Position numbers and translations under genes: made by a program
The notes under the pieces: model-generated
Database searches by the model: none
Told to the model about the DNA's origin: nothing
Seen by the model: only the letters and a program-made list of their open reading frames with translations
Assembly: GCA_965198865.1 (NCBI GenBank)
Contig: CBDAQA010000002.1
Coordinates: 1 to 64,000 of the forward strand
Source: CBDAQA01 sp965198865
Lineage (GTDB): Bacteria > Planctomycetota > Phycisphaerae > Tepidisphaerales > Tepidisphaeraceae
DNA: 64,000 nucleotides
Direction: 5' to 3'
In this document: one piece after another, positions 41,274 to 49,093 of the stretch
How positions within the stretch are numbered: the first letter of the stretch is position 1
Layout of the letters: each line of letters begins with the position of its first letter

Positions 41274-41710
41274 GATCCCCTCCCGATCAGCATCGCTTCG
41301 CTCGCCAGGGTGATCCCACCCCCGCGGAAGTTGGAACCCGCCGGGAACGTCAGCCGCACCGCCGCCCCGTCCACCGCCAGCGAGCCATCGGGGAACGCCA
41401 CGTCCCACGGATGGTCGTCCCGCCGCAGCACGTTGCCGGGCCCGACATGCCACGTGATGCTGTGACCGTCGAGCGCGGTCACGGTCAGTTCGTGCGCCGA
41501 CGGGGCCGCCAGCGCCGCCGCGCCCCAGACGTCCCGCCGCATCGCTCCGATGGCGTTGTCCAGCCGCGTCGCCGCCGCCGTCGGCGGGGGGGTCGCCAGC
41601 GTGCGGATCGACCACCGCAGCACCGGGTTGGCCAGCGCCGCGAACATGCCCATCAGCACGAGCACGACCATCAGTTCGATCAACGACATGCCTTGGCGAC
41701 GACAGTTCAC
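41270..41710 (-). CDS. Pseudopilin (GspH-like)
   Basis: A 146-residue protein with a canonical prepilin signal: RRQGMSLIELMVVLVLMGMF (cleavage G|M, Glu at +5). The C-terminal part (ITWHVGPGNVLRRDD, SLAVDGAAVRLTFPAG, GGITLASEAMLIGRG) is the usual beta-sheet globule. GTG 41710 overlaps the upstream stop (GTGA), showing translational coupling. Confidence 0.82.
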   Translation of the reverse strand: MNCRRQGMSLIELMVVLVLMGMFAALANPVLRWSIRTLATPPPTAAATRLDNAIGAMRRDVWGAAALAAPSAHELTVTALDGHSITWHVGPGNVLRRDDHPWDVAFPDGSLAVDGAAVRLTFPAGSNFRGGGITLASEAMLIGRGS

Positions 41711-42072
41711 TGGTCCCCCTTCGCCAGACCAACCAGCACGACCATGCGCCCGTTTACCCCCGCCGTCACGCGCACCCACCGGTGCCCCGGCACCGCCGTC
41801 CCACCCGGCGTCGGCTCGACCGTGACCCCCGCCGGCACCACTCGACCCTGCGCCAGATCGACCAGCGCATCCTCGGCCAGCGCCGCTGCCGCCCGCGCGT
41901 CGGCGAGGCGATCCGCCCCCCGGTGCGACCAGATCGTCGACTTCGCCAGCACGCCGCTCAGCAGCAGCACCACCGCGATGGCGATGATCGCGTCCACCTG
42001 CACGAACGCCCGACAGCGGCAGGGATGCTTCAGCAACCCTGTTGTCCCACCAGATCCGGTTGAGCACCCCAT
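41707..42072 (-). CDS. Pseudopilin-like protein with unorthodox prepilin site
   Basis: A 121-residue protein. CRAFVQVDAIIAIAVVLLLSG stands where a prepilin signal is expected, but the residue before Phe is Ala rather than Gly, and +5 is Asp rather than Glu. The hydrophobic helix and following SHRGADRLADARAAAALAED are pseudopilin-like. Its ATG shares a base with the GspF stop (TGATG). Whether it is processed is open. Confidence 0.68.
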   Translation of the reverse strand: MGCSTGSGGTTGLLKHPCRCRAFVQVDAIIAIAVVLLLSGVLAKSTIWSHRGADRLADARAAAALAEDALVDLAQGRVVPAGVTVEPTPGGTAVPGHRWVRVTAGVNGRMVVLVGLAKGDQ

Positions 42073-43409
42073 CACAGTCCCCCCTTGTACGGCGCCACCC
42101 GCTCGATCAGGTCGCGGATCGGCAGGAACAGCGCCAGCGCCACCGTGCCCACGACCACGCCCAGGAACAGCGTGACCAGCGGCACGTACGCCGCCGCCAT
42201 CGTCCCCCGCCGCGCCGCAGCCCGGCCGGCGTAGAACCGGCCGGCGAACCGCAGCGCCGCCACCGTCGCCTCGCCCGGCGGGGCCGTCGCCAGCAGCCCG
42301 GTCATCAGCCGCGGCAACCGGTACCGGCGGGCCGCCTCGACCGGGTCCATCCCCTGTCGCATCGCCCCGAACCACAGCGCCGCGCGACGCCGCAGCACGC
42401 TGCTTAGGTCCAGGTGTTTGGCCCGCTCGGCCGCCACGTCCAGCGGGAACCCCTGCCCGAGCGCATCGGCCAGCGCGTCGCTCAGGTCGGCGGCGCTCTG
42501 GTCCCGGTGCGGCCGACCGAAGTAGGGCAGGCCCCACAGCACGCGGTCGGTCATCCCCCGCACCAGCCACGATGGCCCCTCGCCGCGCATCGCCGAACGC
42601 AGCTGCAGCCCCACCGCGATCAGCACGCCCACGAGCATCAACAGGCCGACGTAGACCGACCACTCCCCCCACTCCGCGAACCACCGCGTCACCAGCGGCA
42701 GCGGCGCGCGGAAGTCGTGGAAGATCTGCATGTACTTCGGCAGCACGAACGTCGCCAGCAATCCCACCATCGCCGCCACGGCCGTCAGCACCAGCGGCGG
42801 GTACCACGCCGCGAACGCCCGGTCGTCCGACCGCTCGCCCGACGCCCGCTTCCCCTCGCGCAGCAACCGTCGCAGGCACGGCCCCAACTGACCGGTCGAC
42901 TCGGCGCAGGCGATCTGCCCCACCGCCCGCCCCGGCATCTCCGGCACCGCCGCCGACACCGCATCGGCCAGCGACATCCCGCCCTGCACGGCCAGGCACA
43001 GGTCCTCCAGCCGCGTCCGCAGCCGCCCCCGCTCGCTCCGCGCCGCCGCGGCCAGCAACCGGTCCAACGGCTGGTTCAGCCGCACCGCCTGATCCAGGTA
43101 CCCCAGCACGCTGTTCGCCCGCCGCAGCCGCACCGACCGGGCCGCCACGCCCATCAGCGCCAGGAACAGCACCATGAACACCAGCCCGGGGAACCCGAGC
43201 AACGGCCCGAAGAGGAACGCCACCAACACCAGCGGCAGCACGAGCACCAGCCACGCCACCGCCGCCCACGCCCCGGCGCTGAGGCCCAGGCGAACCGTCT
43301 CCCCGACCGGTCCGTAGACCCGCCGCCCCGCCCGACGCCGCGCGCGTTTTCCCATGCCGATCAACTGCGGCCCCGAGTATGCAAGCTGGATGGGATCGGG
43401 ATCGGTCAT
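42072..43409 (-). CDS. Type II secretion inner-membrane platform protein (GspF-like), copy 2
   Basis: A 445-residue protein with two T2SF domains: RLEDLCLAVQGGMSLADAVS in the first and DLSDALADALGQGFPLDVAA in the second, each followed by membrane helices. Two extra helices lie at the N-terminus (GAWAAVAWLVLVLPLVLVAF). GspF anchors the pseudopilus assembly ATPase. It starts four bases after copy 1 ends. Two different platform proteins in one operon is unusual and suggests a heteromeric platform. Confidence 0.82.
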   Translation of the reverse strand: MTDPDPIQLAYSGPQLIGMGKRARRRAGRRVYGPVGETVRLGLSAGAWAAVAWLVLVLPLVLVAFLFGPLLGFPGLVFMVLFLALMGVAARSVRLRRANSVLGYLDQAVRLNQPLDRLLAAAARSERGRLRTRLEDLCLAVQGGMSLADAVSAAVPEMPGRAVGQIACAESTGQLGPCLRRLLREGKRASGERSDDRAFAAWYPPLVLTAVAAMVGLLATFVLPKYMQIFHDFRAPLPLVTRWFAEWGEWSVYVGLLMLVGVLIAVGLQLRSAMRGEGPSWLVRGMTDRVLWGLPYFGRPHRDQSAADLSDALADALGQGFPLDVAAERAKHLDLSSVLRRRAALWFGAMRQGMDPVEAARRYRLPRLMTGLLATAPPGEATVAALRFAGRFYAGRAAARRGTMAAAYVPLVTLFLGVVVGTVALALFLPIRDLIERVAPYKGGL

Positions 43410-43413
43410 GGGT

Positions 43414-44661
43414 TCACGGTCCCGACAGCGACTTCAGCAACGTCAGCAGCGGCATCATTGCCGCCGACACCGCCAGCCCCACGCCTGCCGCCGTCACCAA
43501 GAGCAGCAGCGGCGACAACACCTGCGGCACCACGGCCAGCCGGACCTCGGCCTGCTCCTGGTACATCCGCGCCAGCGTCGCCGCCGCCGCCGGCAGGTCG
43601 TTCTGCTCGACCCCCAGCCCCAGCGCTGCCCCCACCATCGGCGGCAGGATCCGCATCGTCGTGACCGACTCCAACGGCCACCCGGCCTGCACCGCCGCCA
43701 CCAGCTGTTCCGTGTCGGCCCGCACCGCCGCCGAGTCGCTCGCCTCGAAGGCCAGCGTCAGCGCGGCCGGCAAATGCAGCCCCGCCCCCACGCCCAGCCG
43801 AAGCACGTCGCACCACCGTGCCACCGCGTTCCACCGCACCACCGGCCCCACGATCGGCAACCACCCCAGGACCGGCCCGAGCCGCCGCCGCCCCGCAGCG
43901 GTGCGACTCACCACGAACACCACCAGTGCTGCCAGCAGCGCCAGCGCGATCAACGTCATCAGCGTGTACGACAACCCCTGCGCGATCATCGGCAGCAGGT
44001 TCGGATCGACCGGCGGTGGCGCCGACGGCCGGACGTAATACTTCGGATAGTCGAACGCCGTCTTGCGCGTGAGCGGCGCGAGCCGGGGGATGATGTACCC
44101 CCAGATGAACCCCATCACCGCCAGCAGCGCGATCGCGACCGCCAGCGGGTAGGCCGACGCCCGCCACACGGCCGCCCGCAGCCGTTGGAGCATCTCGATG
44201 TGCCGCCCCAGGTTGAGCAGCACGCCCGGCAGGTTGTGTGCCCGGACCCCCGCCTCCAGCAGCCGCCCGTACATCGGCGGGAACGTCGCGGACCGCCCGG
44301 CGAACGCATCGCCCAACGGCGTCCCCGCCTCCAGGTCGGCCGCGATTGCCCGCACCGCCCGCGCCTGCCGCCGCGGCAGCTCCGCCGCGATCAACCGCAA
44401 CCCCCGCTCCATCGGCAGCCCGCCCGCCGTCAGGTGCGACAGCTGCCGATTGACGAACAGGAAGTCGGCCTCCCCCAGCGACGCCCCCCGGCCCGCCGGC
44501 TCCAGCCGCGTCACCTTGAGGTGAAGCGACTGCAACTGCTCCGCCGCCGCCGCGATGGCCGGCGCGTCCAGCGTCCCCCGGAACGTCCGCCCGTCCGCCG
44601 ACTGCGCCTCGTAGGCGAACGACCCGGACGGCGAGATCGGCGGCGAGTCGGTGTCGGCCAT
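43414..44661 (-). CDS. Type II secretion inner-membrane platform protein (GspF-like), copy 1
   Basis: A 415-residue protein with the standard GspF layout: N-terminal SFAYEAQSADGRTFRGTLDA, first T2SF domain (FVNRQLSHLTAGGLPMERGL), a membrane helix pair (AYPLAVAIALLAVMGFIWGY), second T2SF domain (WCDVLRLGVGAGLHLPAALT) and a final helix. First gene of the operon gspF-gspF-three pseudopilins. TACATT nine bases before the ATG may be the promoter -10. Confidence 0.88.
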   Translation of the reverse strand: MADTDSPPISPSGSFAYEAQSADGRTFRGTLDAPAIAAAAEQLQSLHLKVTRLEPAGRGASLGEADFLFVNRQLSHLTAGGLPMERGLRLIAAELPRRQARAVRAIAADLEAGTPLGDAFAGRSATFPPMYGRLLEAGVRAHNLPGVLLNLGRHIEMLQRLRAAVWRASAYPLAVAIALLAVMGFIWGYIIPRLAPLTRKTAFDYPKYYVRPSAPPPVDPNLLPMIAQGLSYTLMTLIALALLAALVVFVVSRTAAGRRRLGPVLGWLPIVGPVVRWNAVARWCDVLRLGVGAGLHLPAALTLAFEASDSAAVRADTEQLVAAVQAGWPLESVTTMRILPPMVGAALGLGVEQNDLPAAAATLARMYQEQAEVRLAVVPQVLSPLLLLVTAAGVGLAVSAAMMPLLTLLKSLSGP

Positions 44662-44744
44662 ACGTCACCCAATGTACGCCGGCCGGGGAAATGCCACACC
44701 CTGTTTAAAAGGTGTCTGAGAACCGTTTGAGATCGACCGGCGCC

Positions 44745-44830
44745 AAGGAGCCGCGCACGGAGGTACTCCGCAGTGAGCGATTGTTTCGCGGCATCCGCTT
44801 ACTGCGGAGTACCTCCGTGCGCGGCTCTTT
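44745..44830. repeat. Palindromic element AAGGAGCCGCGCACGGAGG family, copy 2
   Basis: Near copy of 29254-29339: arms AGCCGCGCACGGAGGTACTC and inverse, inner CTCCGCAGTGAGC / CTTACTGCGGAG. It is followed directly by a GTTTAGCG-family relic, so two families are stacked here. Confidence 0.85.
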
Positions 44831-44836
44831 CGTGGC

Positions 44837-44910
44837 GTCGACGGCCCGGAGGGCCGGGCGGCGAACGTCAACTGGCGCTCGAAAGCCGGCCCTCCACGCC
44901 ATCGTTAAAC
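44837..44910. repeat. Degraded copy of the GTTTAGCG palindromic family
   Basis: Shares ACGGCCCGGAGGGCCGGGC with 3752-3829, and the right end reads ATCGTTAAACG instead of GTCGCTAAACG; the first bases of the left arm are lost. Confidence 0.65.
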
Positions 44911-44917
44911 GGGGCGT

Positions 44918-45109
44918 TCACATCCCGCCTTGGATGAACGAGCCGTTGTCGAACTTCGCCGTGTCGGGCATGTCGGGCTGGGCGAGCTGGTCATTGGACG
45001 GGTGGCCGGTCGGCTCGGGCTCGGTGCTCGGCATGGTGCATCCGCCGGCCCCGCAGGCCAGCAGGAGAGCCCCGGCGTACACCAGGGTCGCGATCGTTCG
45101 GTTTCGCAT
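44918..45109 (-). CDS. Small lipoprotein
   Basis: A 63-residue protein: basic start, hydrophobic helix (TIATLVYAGALLLACGAGG) and lipobox Cys in GAGGCTMPS, then a short acidic tail (TEPEPTGHPSNDQLAQPDMP). Function unknown. A longer frame upstream lacks protein character, so ATG 45109 is used. It lies between the gspF operon and decayed genes. Confidence 0.65.
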   Translation of the reverse strand: MRNRTIATLVYAGALLLACGAGGCTMPSTEPEPTGHPSNDQLAQPDMPDTAKFDNGSFIQGGM

Positions 45110-45218
45110 GACGATGGGCTCCGGCTTGGACCAACGGGCGGCGCTGCCCGCATGGTAGCCGGCCGCCGATGGTCGTCCACGACCACCGCCGTCCTCCGTT
45201 CGCCCGGACTTCCGCACC

Positions 45219-45353
45219 GGCGTCGAGTCGGCCGATCAAGCGGCGTACCCGGCCGACGCCGGCTGCGACCGCGCCCAGGGCTTCCACTTCGGCCGCCCAA
45301 TGGACGCCGCGGCGGTCGAACGATTCGTGCTGAGGGGTGACGTCCCGGCGTTG
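45219..45353 (+). pseudogene. Relic of an EAL-domain phosphodiesterase C-terminus
   Basis: One frame reads GVESADQAAYPADAGCDRAQ followed by GFHFGRPMDAAAVERFVLR. This is the typical end of an EAL cyclic-di-GMP phosphodiesterase (GVE...A..L...GCD.AQGF.FGRP). Nothing upstream in this frame continues the domain, and the catalytic part is absent, so only about 45 codons survive. It marks a deletion point in the region 45.1-46.3 kb. Confidence 0.65.
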
Positions 45354-45510
45354 CGGAAGGCGGCGTGGGTCGGGGCAGGCATCGCGCTGCAGATGGAGAC
45401 GGCTCCGTTCGCGAGGGCCGGTCCGCAGTCGCTCGCGCCGTCGCGACGGTCGCGCCGCGAACTGCGATGGCGCAAGAGACTGCCGTCCCAAGCTCGCGAG
45501 CGTGACGCCG

Positions 45511-45877
45511 TCATCCTCGACAGGCCCGCAGGTGCCTGTTCTGGGGCTGTTTGCGGATGACCGTCCAATACTCTTCGCGTACGTCATCGTCGATGTCGAT
45601 CGTGCCGCTGTAGAGCCGATCACCGCCGCGTTTCTTGCAACCTGACACCCAAATCGGCACCCGTGTCGACGTCGAAGTAGTTGGACTTTAAGCCGCGATC
45701 CGATTGGGTTTGCAGTGTACGGCCGCCGTAGTAGATCGACTTGCCGCTCTGCGAGAACCGCACGCGGCCGATCCGGCCCGGCCCTCTCAGGCCGTCGGAC
45801 TTGTCCTCGATGTACATGATTCGGGGAGGCATGTCGTTGTGGATGTGGAGGATGACGCTCGGCAGTGCGACGTTCAT
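45511..45877 (-). pseudogene. Frameshifted conserved hypothetical protein (MYIEDKSDGLRG family)
   Basis: The frame from ATG 45877 reads MYIEDKSDGLRGPGRIGRVR, SGKSIYYGGRTLQ and KSNYFDVDTG, then derails at about 45650. In the next frame the family sequence resumes: WVSGCKKRGGDRLYSGTI, DIDDDVREEYWTVIRKQP, to a stop at 45511. One base gained or lost near the AAATC of 45650-45655 explains it; a sequencing error is also possible. The family is widespread in environmental bacteria and of unknown function. Fifteen bases downstream of the small membrane gene. Confidence 0.75.
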
Positions 45878-45892
45878 TATCCGGCGTCCGGC

Positions 45893-46138
45893 TCAGGCGC
45901 GCAGGAGCTTGGCCACGCGTATGGTCGAAACGATGAGCCAACTCAAGCCAAGCGGGAGTAGAAGCAGCCCGAAGAGGAAGAACTTGTCCCACGACAGGGC
46001 GATGCCCCCGAGTTCGAGCATGATGGCGGGCAGCAGAAGCTGGCCGATGGCAGAGTTCACTCCGATGTTGCCGGTCGGCTTTCCCCCCCGTGGCGTGGCA
46101 TACTCGAGCGAGATTGGCGGATCAGGGTCGTCGGGCAC
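45893..46138 (-). CDS. Small two-helix membrane protein
   Basis: An 81-residue protein: hydrophilic start (MPDDPDPPISLEYATPRGGK), a weak first helix (IGQLLLPAIMLELGGIAL) and a clear second one (FFLFGLLLLPLGLSWLIVS), basic end. No family recognised. Probably co-transcribed with the frameshifted gene that follows. Confidence 0.6.
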   Translation of the reverse strand: MPDDPDPPISLEYATPRGGKPTGNIGVNSAIGQLLLPAIMLELGGIALSWDKFFLFGLLLLPLGLSWLIVSTIRVAKLLRA

Positions 46139-46300
46139 AGGTTCCCTTTTGAAACAGCCACCGTTTCGTTACGAGCCGTGCGACAGGTTCGGCGAGCCAG
46201 AGCGCCATTGTCGCAGCCCCGACGTACGGTAGTCAGCCTGCGGCAGCCACACAATCGGTTTCGCAGAATCGAGCGACATGGCCACCGGGACGTTGGACGA

Positions 46301-47413
46301 TCACAAACCCGCCACCGCCCCCAGCACCCGCCGCACCTCCGCGGCGTCGGTAATCCCCTGCTCCACCAGCCGCACCGCCGCCGCCCGCAGGTCCGTGTGC
46401 CCCATCGCAGCATCGACGGCCGCGGCGTCGTCCTTCCGCAGCACCGCCGCCCGGGCGGCGCCGTCCAGCCGGGCGAACGTGGCGACGACGGCGCGGCCGC
46501 GGTAGCCGTCGGGGGTGGAGCGGCGCACGAGCCGCTGGTTCACGACGCCGTGGACGGCGCTGGTGACCTGGTACGGCTCGACGCCCATCTCGACCAGCCG
46601 GGCGACGGCGCCGCCGGCGGTGGCGGCGTGGAACGTGCAGGCGACGCGGTGGCCGGACAACGCCGCGTTGACGGCCAGCGTGGCGGTGGCCGCGTCGCGG
46701 ATCTCGCCCAGCATCAGCACCTGCGGGTCCTGCCGCAGGATCGACCGCAGCGCCCGCTCGTACGTCAGCTGGCCGAACGGCGACACCTCGATCTGCGTGA
46801 CGCCCGGCAGGTCGCGCTCGACCGGGTCCTCCAGCGCCACCAGGCTCAGCCCCGGCGTGGCGGCAGCGATGTGGCCGAGCAGCGCGTAGAGCGTCGTCGT
46901 CTTCCCGCTGCCCGCCGGCCCGGTGACGATCAGCAGCCCTCCGTCGGCGGCGGCGAAGCCGCGCAATCCAGCGTCGACCGCCGGCGGCAACCCCAGGTCA
47001 CCCAGCGTGCTCGGCCCGCCCGAGTGCGTCGGCAGCCGGATGGCCGCCCGCGGCCCGTGCGTCGTCGGCATGATCGCCACGCGCAGCTCCAGCGTCGCCG
47101 GCGCGGCGATCGTCGGATGTGGGATCGTCACGCGCCCCTCCTGCGGCACGTCCATGCGATACGTCAGCAGCCCCGCCAGCACCATGAGCCGGGCGATGGC
47201 CGCCCGGCCGTCAAGGTCGCGCAACGTGCCGGCCGGCTCCAGCAACCCGTCGACGCGCAACCGCAGTTCGTACCCCTGCGCCGTCGGCTCGACGTGGATG
47301 TCGGACGCGCCGCGTCGTAGGGCATCGGCCAAGAGGTCATCCACGAGTGGACGCGCATCGGTCAGCAACGGCGGGGCGGCGGGCACGACGTCGATTGTAC
47401 GGCCCGGCCGCAT
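46301..47413 (-). CDS. GspE/PulE-type secretion ATPase, core only
   Basis: A 370-residue hexameric ATPase of the type II/type IV pilus kind. It starts almost directly at the core: LADALRRGASDIHVEPTAQG, RLRVDGLL, Walker A GPAGSGKTTTLYALL, Asp box LVALEDPVERDLPGVTQIEV, Walker B VLMLGEIRDAATATLA, His box FHAATAGGAVARLVEMG. Both the N-terminal N1/N2 domains and the tetracysteine zinc motif are missing. ATG 47413 is used; more N-terminal frame runs through the palindrome at 47638. It is 1.6 kb from the gspF operon but is its likely motor. Confidence 0.88.
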   Translation of the reverse strand: MRPGRTIDVVPAAPPLLTDARPLVDDLLADALRRGASDIHVEPTAQGYELRLRVDGLLEPAGTLRDLDGRAAIARLMVLAGLLTYRMDVPQEGRVTIPHPTIAAPATLELRVAIMPTTHGPRAAIRLPTHSGGPSTLGDLGLPPAVDAGLRGFAAADGGLLIVTGPAGSGKTTTLYALLGHIAAATPGLSLVALEDPVERDLPGVTQIEVSPFGQLTYERALRSILRQDPQVLMLGEIRDAATATLAVNAALSGHRVACTFHAATAGGAVARLVEMGVEPYQVTSAVHGVVNQRLVRRSTPDGYRGRAVVATFARLDGAARAAVLRKDDAAAVDAAMGHTDLRAAAVRLVEQGITDAAEVRRVLGAVAGL

Positions 47414-47476
47414 TCCCACGAACCGGCAACGGATATTGCTTGGTCCGGCGGGCCGGCTTTCGTAGGGTGAGCGTCC

Positions 47477-47629
47477 GTGACGCCACCGCCGTTGAAGCTG
47501 GCCTACGCCCGCCCCGTGCGCTGGCAGCCGTCGACGCGAATTGTGAACCTGTTCACGGCGATGTCCGTCATCGCCGTGCTGACGTCGGGTTCGGTCGCGT
47601 GGGCGCTGCTGTTGATGCACCACCGTTGA
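47477..47629 (+). CDS. Small single-helix membrane protein
   Basis: A 50-residue frame from GTG: MTPPPLKLAYARPVRWQPST, then one hydrophobic helix (LFTAMSVIAVLTSGSVAWAL) and LLMHHR. A promoter fits well: TTGGTC at 47440-47445, 17-base spacer, TAGGGT at 47463-47468, eight bases before the GTG. It diverges from gspE. Function unknown. Confidence 0.5.
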   Translation: MTPPPLKLAYARPVRWQPSTRIVNLFTAMSVIAVLTSGSVAWALLLMHHR

Positions 47630-47637
47630 TGCCCCCT

Positions 47638-47697
47638 CAGAGCCCAGCGGCTCCGCCGCGGATCTCCCGGAACGCCCGCGGAGCGGGGGGCTAACGG
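47638..47697. repeat. Palindromic element GAGCCCAGCGGCTCCGCCGCGG, intergenic copy
   Basis: Left arm CAGAGCCCAGCGGCTCCGCC is nearly identical to the arm of the element inside smc (23249-23332). The right arm (GCCCGCGGAGCGGGGGGCTA) resembles the family at 12677-12739, so the copy links the two groups. Confidence 0.78.
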
Positions 47698-47730
47698 AAC
47701 GGCGGTCGCACCGATACACTGCCCGGCACG

Positions 47731-48324
47731 ATGCCCGTCCGCCGCGCCGTCCTGCTCTCGCTCGCCCTGTGCGCCGGCTGCGCGACCGCGCCGCGGTCGT
47801 CGTCCACCGTGGTCCGCCTGGACGACGTACCGTCGGCCGACTCGGCCCGTGCGCGGACGGAGAACGATGCGGCCGTCGCGCTGATGGACCGGGACAAGCT
47901 GCCCGACGCGATGGCCGCGCTGCGGCGGGCGATCACCGCCGACCCGGGCTTCGGTCCGGCCCACAACAACCTGGGGATCGTCGCGCTGCGGCAGTCGCAG
48001 CCGATGGTGGCCGCCACGGCGTTCGAGCGGGCGGCCGACCTGATGCCGCGGGCGCCGGCGCCGCGCGACAACCTGGGGTTGGTGTTCGAGTCGGCCGGGC
48101 GGTTCGACGACGCCGTGCGCTGCTACGACGCGGCGGCCGCCCTGTCCCCCGGCGACGCCGAGTACGCCGGCAATGCCGCCCGCGCCCGCGTGCGGCGCGG
48201 CGACCAGACCGACGAGCTCCGCCAGATGCTGGAGCGGATCGCCACCACCGACCCCCGGCCCGACTGGGCCGCGTGGGCCCGGCAGACGCTGTCCCGCTGG
48301 CCGCGGCCGACGACGAACCCGTGA
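47731..48324 (+). CDS. TPR-repeat lipoprotein
   Basis: A 197-residue protein with signal and lipobox (LSLALCAGC). TPR helices span residues about 50-165: AVALMDRDKLPDAMAALRRA, PAHNNLGIVALRQSQPMVAA, APRDNLGLVFESAGRFDDAV, then AYAGNAARARV-like and ELRQMLERIA. TPRs bind other proteins; this one would do so at the periplasmic face. TACACT ten bases before the ATG may be its -10. Confidence 0.82.
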   Translation: MPVRRAVLLSLALCAGCATAPRSSSTVVRLDDVPSADSARARTENDAAVALMDRDKLPDAMAALRRAITADPGFGPAHNNLGIVALRQSQPMVAATAFERAADLMPRAPAPRDNLGLVFESAGRFDDAVRCYDAAAALSPGDAEYAGNAARARVRRGDQTDELRQMLERIATTDPRPDWAAWARQTLSRWPRPTTNP

Positions 48325-48361
48325 GGTGGCCGTCGCTAAACGGCCGAGGCGCCGGGCGGTC

Positions 48362-48916
48362 TCAATCGTGAGCCCACAGCGCGACCAGCGGTCCGCTCAT
48401 CGATGGCGGGAGCAGGTGACCGGCGAGCCAGCGGGCGACGGGGCGGCCGCAGCGGGTGCCGGCGTAGACGCCGGCGCACTGGATGGCGGTCACGATCAGC
48501 GTCGGCGGGAACGAGGTCGACATGGGGATCGACGGTCCGGCGGACATCAACGGGTTGAAGAAGAGCCACGCCGCCGCCGCGGCCGGGACGGCCGCCGCCC
48601 ACGGCAACCGGTGGCGCGGCCAGTGCCACAGCGCGGCGGCGGCGAACATGCCGAACAGCCCGGCCAGCACCACCGGCTCGACCGCCCACCGCACCACGCG
48701 GTCCATCGCGTCGAGCGACCCGAACCGGAACACGTACCGCCCGACGTACCCGGCCTGCGCCTGCGACAGCTCGAACCGCTCGAACGCCGACTCGATCACG
48801 GCCAGGATCGTCAGCAGCCAGGCGGCGGCGACCGTCGCGCGGAGGGACGCCCGCGGCGTCTCGTCGGCCGACCGCGGCGAGGCGTACGCGACGGGCGAGA
48901 CGGGGATTGGTTCCAT
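48362..48916 (-). CDS. Membrane protein with four helices, unknown
   Basis: A 184-residue protein from ATG 48916. Hydrophobic segments: LRATVAAAWLLTILAVIESA, VVLAGLFGMFAAAALWHW, AAAVPAAAAAWLFFNPLMS, PPTLIVTAIQCAGVYAG. No family recognised. The gene converges with the TPR lipoprotein; a half palindrome (48327-48344) lies between. Confidence 0.65.
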   Translation of the reverse strand: MEPIPVSPVAYASPRSADETPRASLRATVAAAWLLTILAVIESAFERFELSQAQAGYVGRYVFRFGSLDAMDRVVRWAVEPVVLAGLFGMFAAAALWHWPRHRLPWAAAVPAAAAAWLFFNPLMSAGPSIPMSTSFPPTLIVTAIQCAGVYAGTRCGRPVARWLAGHLLPPSMSGPLVALWAHD

Positions 48917-49093
48917 GCGGAACGATCGTGCGCGGATCGGTGGCGATTGCAACGGACGCGCGAAAGGACGGAGCCGGGACGTGTCGGACCGGGCGACCGC
49001 AGGTCGCGTCTCGCGCAGGGCCGATGGCCTTGGTCACCCGCGTCGGCTGCGCGAGACGCCGGCTGCGCCGGCACGGCCCGGCCCTGTCCACGT

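Noticed and set aside
47414..47719. A 100-residue N-terminal extension of GspE
   Set aside because: It is Arg-rich, crosses a palindromic repeat and the divergent small gene, and does not resemble the GspE N-terminal domains.
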